64,000 nucleotides of DNA, from contig JAVIAB010000025.1 in NCBI GenBank assembly GCA_032433765.1, positions 38,757,348-38,821,347 on the forward strand, read 5' to 3'. Of the stretch, positions 20,323 through 29,459 are shown piece by piece (the first letter of the stretch is position 1; every line of letters starts with the position of its first letter). The notes beneath the pieces were generated by a model that ran no database searches, was not told the DNA's origin, and saw nothing but the letters and a program-made list of their open reading frames with translations. The position numbers and the translations under genes are program-made. Origin of the DNA: Megaustenia siamemsis (lineage: Eukaryota; Mollusca; Gastropoda; Stylommatophora; Ariophantidae).

Positions 20323-20741
20323 TCAACTCCCTGATGAGCAAAGGTCTTCAACAAACACTTTCAGCTCCCTGTGGAGCAAAGGTCTTCAACAAACACTTTC
20401 AGCTCTCTGTGGAGCAAAGGTCTTCAACAAACACTTTCAGCTCCCTGTGGAGCAAAGGTCTTCAACAAACACTTTCAGCTCCCTGTGAAGCAAAGGTCTT
20501 CAACAAACACTTTCAGCTCCCTGTGGAGCAACAGTCTTCAACAAACACTTTCAGCTCCCTGTGGAGCAAAGGTCTTCAACAAACACTTTCAGCTCCCTGT
20601 GGAGCAAAGGTCTTCAACAAACAATTTCAGCTCCCTGTGGAGCAACGGTCTTCAACAAACACTTTAAGTTCCCTGTGGAGCAAAGGTCTTCAACATACAC
20701 TTTTAGCTCCCTGTGGAGCATAGGTCTTCAACAAACACTTT
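20323..20741. repeat. 38-bp LINE-derived minisatellite, second locus
   Basis: Eleven units with an exact 38-bp period (for example AGGTCTTCAA at 20343, 20381 and 20419). They are the same unit as at 12819-12970, with GAGCAAAGG in place of GAGCATAGG in most units. The last unit keeps GAGCATAGG. An antisense LINE fragment follows directly. Confidence 0.93.
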
Positions 20742-21000
20742 CCAAGCCGTTCTGCTTCTTATCATTCTTTAAAGATCATTCCATGTCTTCCCCGTCATCT
20801 TTATCTTCCACCTGTCTTCTCCAAGAATATTTTGGTCTTCCTCTTTGTCTCTTCCCCTGGGGATTCCAAAAAAAAGCCTGTCATGTAATACTTTCAGTAG
20901 GCTTCCGCAGTGTGTGTCAATGCCATTGTCTTCATTGTATCTCTTTGTCCACTGGTATTTTTCTGGTACTTTCCCATAGTTCTAAGTTAGACCCCTGGTG
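20742..21000 (-). mobile_element. Antisense LINE fragment, 3' end
   Basis: The reverse complement matches the 16480-16720 region of the second LINE type: the RGRP-like tract (CCAAGAATATTTTGGTCTTC), CCCCTGGGGATTCCAAAAAA, and TCTCTTTGTCCACTGGTATT. Frame broken. Its ORF end carries the 38-bp array. Confidence 0.75.
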
Positions 21001-21149
21001 TATACTGTAGCACAATTACATCATCTTTCACTATTGCTTGCTCTAAATAAGTGTGATGTCCCAAGTCTGGCTCACACTGTGCATTATTTTAATTCACTGT
21101 CAGGTTTTAGATTGTACTTGAGGAACCATTATTTTTATTTGTGCATTCA

Positions 21150-21197
21150 GCATTAATTAAACATTTTGAAAACAAATGTCTTAGGTATATAGTCTGT
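21150..21197 (+). mobile_element. LINE-C, left part split by RTE-B
   Basis: AACATTTTGAAAACAAATGT, CTTAGGTATATAG resembles the minus-strand LINE-C near 11240-11290. It continues after the RTE-B insertion at 21579. Confidence 0.45.
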
Positions 21198-21568
21198 AAA
21201 GACGATTAGAGGCCACAGAGATGGGATTTCTCAGAAGAATGTTGAAAGTTCCCTGGACAGCTAAAAAAACCAATGAGAAAGTTCTCAAAGAGGCCAATAC
21301 AAAAAGGGAGCTCTTAAAAAACATCAAAAAGAAGCAATCAACATTTTTTGGGCACATCATGAGAAGAGGAAAGTTGGAATACTTGGTTACAACTGGCAAA
21401 ATAAAAGGAAAGAGAGATCACGGACGACAAAGAGAGAAAATACTGGATAGCTTGGTGTCATGGCATGGAAAACAGTCAACAACAGAACTCATACGATGCA
21501 CTGTGGATAGAAGATTGTGGAAGGACATGATCGCCAACGCCAACCGGTACGGTACATGATGATGATTT
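21198..21568 (+). mobile_element. RTE-B 3'-end fragment nested in LINE-C
   Basis: An uninterrupted frame MGFLRRMLKVPWTAKKTNEK, STFFGHIMRRGKLEYLV, GKIKGKRDHGRQREKI, STTELIRCTVDRRLWKDM then NRYGT and a stop, and a 3' tract ATGATGATGAT. TATAGTCTGT at 21188-21197 and TATAATCTGT at 21569-21578 are a likely target-site duplication with one mismatch. It is the least decayed RTE-B copy in the window. Confidence 0.82.
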
Positions 21569-21578
21569 TATAATCTGT

Positions 21579-21860
21579 GTACAATGTAATGAATTCAAGA
21601 CTAATATAGAAATAAGAGAAATGTCATTGCAACCAACAATCTCATCTACAATTAGAAAGAGAAGATGGATATATGTCAGACATGTGCTGAGAAGAGACAA
21701 CAAGAGAATTAGAAAATTTCAGGGAAACATCAGGTTACAGAAAAAGAGGAAGACCTAGAAAGACATTGAAAAGAACACTTATAAGAGAAGCAAAGGTGGC
21801 AGGCATAGACTCATTGGATGAACGTCTCACCCAGAATAGAGATGGGTGACAAAAAACACT
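21579..21860 (+). mobile_element. LINE-C C-terminal fragment
   Basis: Frames read REMSLQPTISSTIRKRRW, HVLRRDNKRI, YRKRGRPRKTLKRTLIRE and SLDERLTQNRDGW, with shifts between them. Same family as the minus copy at 10832-11310. It lies just upstream of the duplicated acceptor of exon 7. Confidence 0.7.
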
Positions 21861-21920
21861 ATGCCCCCTATGTGACATCTAGCAGCGGTGATAGGAGAAA
21901 GAGTCAGGTGTTGGTGACAG

Positions 21921-22116
21921 AACTTCAAGCCATGAAGACTCAAAATGATAACCAGATAACTTAGTTTCTTGTCTTTTTATTCTTCTTTAGAATCGCTAGT
22001 AGTTCTACTTTGTGAGAGAACTTCAAGCGATGAAGACTCAAAATGATAACCAGATAACTTAGTTTCTTGTCTTTTTATTCTTCTTTAGAATCGCTAGTAG
22101 TGCTACTTTGTGACAG
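21921..22116 (+). repeat. 98-bp tandem duplication of 3' splice site
   Basis: Copies 21921-22018 and 22019-22116 differ at three positions. Each contains the tract TTTTTATTCTTCTTTAG and the first 26-28 bases of exon 7. GTGACAGAA is found at 21914-21922 and again at 22110-22118, and GTGAGAGAA at the middle junction. This suggests duplication at a 9-bp microhomology. Confidence 0.95.
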
Positions 22117-22265
22117 AAGCCCAGATCACTTGAGTCTGTATTTTGCATGTCTTGATTTCCTGGCACTACTTTTCTGTGAGGAGAGTCACAGTTTGATCAA
22201 GAACCCTGACAGAGTCTCCAGCGTGGCCACAGTCTCTGAGCTCTTGGATGCTCCATTAGTTGATG
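22089..22265 (+). CDS. RTTN: Rotatin-like exon 7 with duplicated 3' splice site
   Basis: An internal exon of 177 nt, phase 1 in and one base (G) out. The acceptor TTTTTATTCTTCTTTAG|AATCG is strong. The G from exon 6 plus AA makes GAA, so the join reads SPLVESLVVLLCDRS. A helical segment follows (LSLYFACLDFLALLF) and then a polar linker. The donor is GATG|GTGAGC at 22266. A second, nearly identical acceptor with 26 exon-like bases lies 98 bp upstream at 21991; its use would end at a TGA at 22044-22046. The next exon is not seen in the remaining 41.7 kb, apart from one weak candidate acceptor at 24312-24313. Confidence 0.78.
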
Positions 22266-22628
22266 GTGAGCTTCTGTTTGTGATTTTTGAGTTTAGAGCC
22301 ACCATCGTTCTCAACACAAGAACACTTGAGTGATCAGGACAGAGATTAACCCAACATTACAATATCTTCGTAAAAATGACTATCTCATAATACAGATTAT
22401 TAAAATTTGACAGTTTGCTGCAGGCGTATTCATTTTTTCAAATGCATTGTAAAAATTATGATGGTCTCATAGAAAGGAGGCCTTTTTATTTGATAAATTT
22501 TGCCAATTTAAAAAAAAAATTTTTTTTTCTTTTTTCTTCTTTTTTTTCCTTATGATGGGAGAAATCTCTTTGGCTGTCCGTGAGACATCAAATAAACCTT
22601 TGTAACATGGGATAGATAGTGAACACAC
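22266..22628. other. Intron 7 start, nothing recognised
   Basis: AT-rich, with an A/T run near 22510-22550. No exon-like signal beyond the exon 7 donor. Confidence 0.55.
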
Positions 22629-22629
22629 T

Positions 22630-22965
22630 AGGGGGCCTCAGTAGCCTAGTTGGGAAAACCACTCAACTGGACTACTGACGTTCGGACAACCCGTGTTCGA
22701 TTCCCGCTGGGAGCAGTGTGAATTGTACTTGTGGTTTGAAAAAAAAAAATACCCCCACGGTCGACCCAGCCGTTGGCAGAAATGGGTAACAGGGTATTAC
22801 CCTGGGAAGGTGAGGAATGTTGCCTCGCATCTGAGTTTAGATGCTTAAGGCGACACTATACAGAAATATCCGAACATTTCTGGATAGGCGGCCGAGCACA
22901 TATGGGTGGAAACTCACGTGCTAAGATGGCAGTTCAAGTCTTGTACTTTACCTTTACCTTTAGAT
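22630..22965 (+). mobile_element. tRNA-derived SINE, family C
   Basis: The head GTAGCCTAGTTGGGAAAACC is A-box-like and CCCGTGTTCGATTCCCGC is B-box-like. The body has TACCCCCACGGTCGACCCAG, GGTGAGGAATGTTGCCTCGC, AAGGCGACACTATACAGAAA and GGCGGCCGAGCACATATGGG, and the tail is TTTACCTTTACCTTTA. About 335 bp, a near full-length partner of the antisense copy at 10500-10826. Confidence 0.75.
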
Positions 22966-23069
22966 AGTGAACAATGCTTTGAGGGAGCTGAACATACGGC
23001 TGGATTGACAGACTGACTCCAGCCATGTGAATAGGCAACATAACACTTCTGGTAGCCACAGCACCATGC

Positions 23070-23261
23070 GTATTTCAGGCCATAAATCTAACGTAACCCA
23101 GGAAATGATTACAGCATCAGATTCCCGTGTTTCTACTTAGGTTAACACACAACTGTGTAGCAAAAGTTTAAAGAAAATCTTATTTTCCAAACTCCTAATG
23201 TAATAATTAAGTGGTAATAATTTTTACAGCGGTATCGTGAAAACGTGACCCACATATCATA
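23070..23261 (+). repeat. Dispersed repeat family D, third copy
   Basis: CATAAATCTAACGTAACCCA, GGAAATGATTACAGCATCAG, AACACACAACTGTGTAGCAA and TTTTACAGCGGTATCGTGAA align with 1-165 and, inverted, with 3855-4065. It ends at an antisense RTE-B fragment. Confidence 0.55.
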
Positions 23262-23408
23262 ATCATCATCAAGTACCATGCCTGCTGGCGTAGGTGATCA
23301 TGTCTTTGCACAACTTTCAATCTCGACAGTTATTTATCATTTCTGTTGTTGACCTTCTGCCAAGCCATTCTCTTAAGCTGTCTGGTATTTTTTCTCTTTG
23401 TTTCCCTC
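23262..23408 (-). mobile_element. RTE-B 3'-end fragment, antisense
   Basis: The plus strand begins ATCATCATCAAGTACCATGC and continues through GTTATTTATCATTTCTGTTG; this is the inverse of the 19260-19406 end. Severely 5'-truncated (about 147 bp). Confidence 0.72.
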
Positions 23409-23580
23409 TTTGTCGAGAATTCTTAAAATTGTGGTGACCCATGTTTATACAAAGGAGTTATGACTGTGGTTTTCTGTTGCTTTTCATCAGTTTGTTTACG
23501 GTTGACTCCGCCAGCCTTTGACTAAAAAGTCTCACCCACAAGGCAATGTGGTTGTTTTACTCTAGTTTACCCACCTTTAG

Positions 23581-23840
23581 GGAGCCGCGATAGCTCAGTG
23601 GTTAGTGAACTGGACTACAAAGGACAAGAGGTAGGGTTCAATCCCACCCGACGGCTTCCGGGTTCAACTAGCCTTAAATGGGTACTGAATTTTTTTCTGG
23701 GAAAGTAAAGCGGCACGGGCGTAATACCGACCACATTACCCCAAAAATCATGCGCAGAAGGGCTGTAAAAATTATGGTCACTAACACCATATTCCCTATA
23801 TGCCACTTGGTGTGATGGGGGCTCTTTACTTTTTTTTATC
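23581..23840 (+). mobile_element. tRNA-derived SINE, family B, second copy
   Basis: The head GATAGCTCAGTGGTTAGTGA is A-box-like and GGTAGGGTTCAATCCCACC is B-box-like. The body (GCACGGGCGTAATACCGACC, ACATTACCCCAAAAATCATG) and a T-rich end match 11545-11805. No complete tRNA cloverleaf, so it is not a tRNA gene. Confidence 0.75.
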
Positions 23841-23926
23841 CACCTTTAGCCATTTGCTCTCCCGAGCATACCTGCAAGTCAGCATGGCTGCCGCAGGTTG
23901 TACTGTCTATTGCTTACAGTAGCAGA

Positions 23927-24205
23927 TAAAATTACCTTACCTGACAATTTTACTGACAAAATAACCTGACCTGATAATTTTACTGACAAAATTACCTGAC
24001 CTGATAATTTTACTGACAAAATTACCTGACCTGATAATTTTACTGACAAAATTACCTTACCTGACAATTTTACTGACAATTACCTGACCTGATAATTTTA
24101 CTGGAAAATTACCTGACCTGATAATTTTACTGACAAAATTACCTGACTTGATAATTTTACTGACAAAATTACCTGACCTGATAATTTTACTGACAAAATT
24201 ACCTG
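23927..24205. repeat. 30-bp minisatellite
   Basis: About nine units with TGATAATTTTACTGACAAAA and TTACCTGACC, period 30, with short deletions in the middle units. It ends in ACCTGACCCACATATAGG, which resembles the right part of repeat D (GTGACCCACATATCATAA). Confidence 0.92.
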
Positions 24206-24330
24206 ACCCACATATAGGTATCATAATCTAGGGTTAAAGCCCTAATGGATACCATCACCATTGTACCTAGAACTGTGTCCATGAGTACACTAATTACTTT
24301 CCTGATCACACAGGTGTTCCTGCATGTAGA

Positions 24331-24475
24331 ACTATCATCATTGTACCTTGTTTGTCTGTTTGTATTAAAATCATCATTGTACCTTGTTTGTCTGTTTGTA
24401 TTAATATCATCATTGTACCTTGTTTGTCTGTTTGTATTAATATCATCATTGTACCCTGTTTGTTTGTAATATGAT
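24331..24475. repeat. First 36-bp marker block of the array
   Basis: Consecutive 36-bp monomers ending in CCCTGTTTGTTTGTAATATG. The same block recurs near 26239, 28518, 31222, 33200, 35455, 37431, 39030, 40630, 42231, 42699 (imperfect), 44301, 45903, 47881, 50528 (degraded), 52837, 56439, 58417, 61064 (degraded) and 63373. It works as a marker of the higher-order repeat. Confidence 0.9.
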
Positions 24476-27400
24476 CATCATTGTACCCTGTTTGTATTAG
24501 GATCATCATTGTACCCTGTTTATATTAGGATCATCATTGTACCATGTTTGTATTAGGATCATCATTGTACCTTGTTTGTATTAGGATCATCATTGTACCC
24601 TGTTTATATTAGGATCATCATTGTACCATGTTTGTATTAGGATCATCATTGCACCATGTTTGTATTAGGATCATCATTGTACCCTGTTTGTATTAGGATA
24701 ATCATTGTACCATGTTTGTATTAGGATCATCATTGTACCCTGTTTGTATTAGGATCATCATTGTACCATGTTTGTATTAGGATCATCATTGTACCATGTT
24801 TGTATTAGGATCATCATTGTACCCTGTTTGTATTAGGATCATCATTGTACCATGTTTGTATTAAGATCATCATTGTACCTTGTTTGTATTAGGATCATCA
24901 TTGTACCTTGTTTGCCTCTGTATTAGGATCATCATTGTACCATGTTTGTATTAGGATCATCATTGTACCTTGTTTGTATTAGGATCATCATTGTACCATG
25001 TTTGTATTAGGATCATCATTGTACCTTGTTTGCCTCTGTATTAGGGTCATCATTGTACCTTGTTTGCCTCTGTATTAGGATCATCATTGTACCTTGTTTG
25101 CCTCTGTATTAGGATCATCATTGTACCTTGTTTGCCTCTGTATTAGGATCATCATTGTACCTTGTTTGCCTCTGTATTAGGATCATCATTGTACACTGTT
25201 TATATTAGGATCATCATTGTACCGTGTTTGTATTAGGATCATCATTGTACCTTGTTTGCCTCTGTATTAGGGTCATCATTGTACCATGTTTGTATTAGGA
25301 TCATCATTGTACCATGTTTGTATTAGGATCATCATTGTACCTTGTTTGCCTCTATATTAGGGTCATCATTGTACCATGTTTGTATTAGGATCATCATTGT
25401 ACCTTGTTTGCCTCTGTATTAGGGTCATCATTGTACGTTGTTGGTATTATGGTCATCATTGTACCTTGTTTGTATTATGGTCATCATTGTACCTTGTTTG
25501 TATTATGGTCATCATTGTACCATGTTTGTATTAGGATCATCATTGTACCTTGTTTGCCTCTGTATTTGGGTCATCATTGTACCTTGTTGGTATTATGGTC
25601 ATCATTGTACCTTGTTGGTATTATGGTCATCATTGTACCTTGTTTGTATTATGGTCATCATTGTACCATGTTTGTATTAGGATCATCATTGTACCTTGTT
25701 TGCCTCTGTATTAGGGTCATCATTGTACCATGTTTGTATTAGGGTCATCATTGTACCATGTTTGTATTAAGATCATCATTGTACCTTGTTTTCCTCTGTA
25801 TTAGGATCATCATTGTACCTTGTTTTCCTCTGTATTAGGATCATCATTGTACCTTGTTTTCCTCTGTATTAGGGTCATCATTGTACCTTGTTTGTATTAG
25901 GATCATCATTGTACCTTGTTTGCCTCTGTATTAGGGTCATCATTGTACCTTGTTTGTATTAGGATCATCATTGTACCTTGTTTTCCTCTGTATTAGGATC
26001 ATCATTGTACCTTGTTTTCCTCTGTATTAGGGTCATCATTGTACCTTGTTTGTATTAGGATCATCATTGTACCTTGTTTGCCTCTGTATTAGGATCATCA
26101 TTGTACCTTGTTTTCCTCTGTATTAGGGTCATCATTGTACCTTGTTTGTATTAGGATCATCATTGTACCTTGTTTGCCTCTGTATTAGGATCATCATTGT
26201 ACCTTGTTTGCCTCTGCATTATGGTCATCATTGTACCTTGTTTGTCTGTTTGTATTAATATCATCATTGTACCTTGTTTGTCTGTTTGTATTAATATCAT
26301 CATTGTACCTTGTTTGTCTGTTTGTATTAATATCATCATTGTACCTTGTTTGTCTGTTTGTATTAATATCATCATTGTACCCTGTTTGTTTGTAATATGA
26401 TCATCATTGTACCCTGTTTGTATTAGGATCATCATTGTACCCTGTTTATATTAGGATCATCATTGTACCATGTTTTAGGATCATCATTGTACCTTGTTTG
26501 TATTAAGATCATCATTGTAACATGTTTATATTAGGATCATCATTGTACCATGTTTGTATTAAGATCATCATTGTAACATGTTTATATTAGGATCATCATT
26601 GTACCATGTTTGTATTAGGATCATCATTGTACCATGTTTGTATTAGGATCATCATTGTACCCTGTTTGTATTAGGATAATCATTGTACCATGTTTGTATT
26701 AGGATCATCATTGTACCCTGTTTGTATTAGGATCATCATTGTACCATGTTTGTATTATGATCATCATTGTACCATGTTTGTATTAGGATCATCATTGTAC
26801 CCTGTTTGTATTAGGATCATCATTGTACCATGTTTGTATTAAGATCATCATTGTACCTTGTTTGTATTAGGATCATCATTGTACCTTGTTTGCCTCTGTA
26901 TCAGGATCATCATTGTACCATGTTTGTATTAGGATCATCATTGTACCTTGTTTGCCTCTGTATTAGGGTCATCATTGTACCATGTTTGTATTAGGATCAT
27001 CATTGTACCTTGTTTGCCTCTGTATTAGGGTCATCATTGTACCTTGTTTGCCTCTGTATTAGGATCATCATTGTACCTTGTTTGCCTCTGTATTAAGATC
27101 ATCATTGTACCCTGTTTGTATTAGGATCATCATTGTACCATGTTTGTATTAGGATCATCATTGTACCATGTTTGTATTAGGATCATCATTGTACCTTGTT
27201 TGTATTAGGATCATCATTGTACCTTGTTTGCCTCTGTATTAGGATCATCATTGTACCATGTTTGTATTAGGATCATCATTGTACCTTGTTTGCCTCTGTA
27301 TTAGGGTCATCATTGTACCATGTTTGTATTAGGATCATCATTGTACCATGTTTGTATTAAGATCATCATTGTACCTTGTTTGCCTCTGTATTAGGGTCAT

Positions 27401-29459
27401 CATTGTACCATGTTTGTATTAGGATCATCATTGTACCTTGTTTGCCTCTGTATTAGGATCATCATTGTACCTTGTTTGCCTCTGTATTATGGTCATCATT
27501 GTACCATGTTTGTATTAGGATCATCATTGTACCATGTTTGTATTAGGATCATCATTGTACCTTGTTTGCCTCTATATTAGGGTCATCATTGTACCATGTT
27601 TGTATTAGGATCATCATTGTACCTTGTTTGCCTCTGTATTAGGGTCATCATTGTACCTTGTTGGTATTATGGTCATCATTGTACCTTGTTTGTATTATGG
27701 TCATCATTGTACCTTGTTTGTATTATGGTCATCATTGTACCATGTTTGTATTAGGATCATCATTGTACCTTGTTTGCCTCTGTATTTGGGTCATCATTGT
27801 ACCTTGTTGGTATTATGGTCATCATTGTACCTTGTTGGTATTATGGTCATCATTGTACCTTGTTTGTATTATGGTCATCATTGTACCATGTTTGTATTAG
27901 GATCATCATTGTACCTTGTTTGCCTCTGTATTAGGGTCATCATTGTACCATGTTTATATTAGGGTCATCATTGTACCATGTTTGTATTAAGATCATCATT
28001 GTACCTTGTTTGCCTCTGTATTAGGGTCATCATTGTACCATGTTTGTATTAAGATCATCATTGTACCTTGTTTTCCTCTGTATTAGGATCATCATTGTAC
28101 CTTGTTTTCCTCTGTATTAGGATCATCATTGTACCTTGTTTTCCTCTGTATTAGGGTCATCATTGTACCTTGTTTGTATTAGGATCATCATTGTACCTTG
28201 TTTGCCTCTGTATTAGGGTCATCATTGTACCTTGTTTGTATTAGGATCATCATTGTACCTTGTTTTCCTCTGTATTAGGATCATCATTGTACCTTGTTTT
28301 CCTCTGTATTAGGGTCATCATTGTACCTTGTTTGTATTAGGATCATCATTGTACCTTGTTTGCCTCTGTATTAGGATCATCATTGTACCTTGTTTTCCTC
28401 TGTATTAGGGTCATCATTGTACCTTGTTTGTATTAGGATCATCATTGTACCTTGTTTGCCTCTGTATTAGGATCATCATTGTACCTTGTTGCCTCTGCAT
28501 TATGGTCATCATTGTACCTTGTTTGTCTGTTTGTATTAATATCATCATTGTACCTTGTTTGTCTGTTTGTATTAATATCATCATTGTACCTTGTTTGTCT
28601 GTTTGTATTAATATCATCATTGTACCTTGTTTGTCTGTTTGTATTAATATCATCATTGTACCCTGTTTGTTTGTAATATGATCATCATTGTACCCTGTTT
28701 GTATTAGGATCATCATTGTACCCTGTTTATATTAGGATCATCATTGTACCATGTTTGTATTAGGATCATCATTGTACCTTGTTTGTATTAAGATCATCAT
28801 TGTAACATGTTTATATTAGGATCATCATTGTACCATGTTTGTATTAGGATCATCATTGTACCATGTTTGTATTAGGATCATCATTGTACCCTGTTTGTAT
28901 TAGGATAATCATTGTACCATGTTTGTATTAGGATCATCATTGTACCCTGTTTGTATTAGGATCATCATTGTACCATGTTTGTATTATGATCATCATTGTA
29001 CCATGTTTGTATTAGGATCATCATTGTACCCTGTTTGTATTAGGATCATCATTGTACCATGTTTGTATTAAGATCATCATTGTACCTTGTTTGTATTAGG
29101 ATCATCATTGTACCTTGTTTGCCTCTGTATCAGGATCATCATTGTACCATGTTTGTATTAGGATCATCATTGTACCTTGTTTGCCTCTGTATTAGGGTCA
29201 TCATTGTACCATGTTTGTATTAGGATCATCATTGTACCTTGTTTGCCTCTGTATTAGGGTCATCATTGTACCTTGTTTGCCTCTGTATTAGGATCATCAT
29301 TGTACCTTGTTTGCCTCTGTATTAAGATCATCATTGTACCCTGTTTGTATTAGGATCATCATTGTACCATGTTTGTATTAGGATCATCATTGTACCATGT
29401 TTGTATTAGGATCATCATTGTACCTTGTTTGTATTAGGATCATCATTGTACCTTGTTTG

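Larger units (their letters stand above)
1434..22265 (+). other. RTTN: Rotatin-like gene, internal part (7 exons)
   Basis: Seven exons give one continuous frame of about 371 codons. The splice phases are 0, 0, 1, 1, 2, 1, 1 and every junction is compatible, which is strong internal evidence for a working gene. The conceptual product is mostly amphipathic and leucine-rich helix, as expected of an ARM/HEAT solenoid. Exons 1 and 2 resemble my memory of the later half of vertebrate rotatin: an AALLLTNL helix, TWQGP, an acidic stretch, then LVGVNALVALLDHTNFY. Rotatin (about 2,200 residues in humans) acts at centrioles and ciliary basal bodies in centriole assembly and left-right patterning. The N-terminal part lies upstream of the window and the C-terminal exons lie beyond its end. 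Introns are 3,767, 3,856, 4,986, 3,105, 1,796, 2,208 and more than 41,735 bp. The name rests on remembered homology, not a search; the exon structure is more certain than the name. Confidence 0.77.

Noticed and set aside
22773..22967. 64-codon frame starting MAEMGNRVLPWEGEECC
   Set aside because: Lies wholly inside the body of SINE-C and is not conserved as a frame in the other copy.
23440..23540. Candidate exon after CTTTTCATCAG at 23490
   Set aside because: In the phase required by exon 7 it stops after about twelve codons and has no donor.
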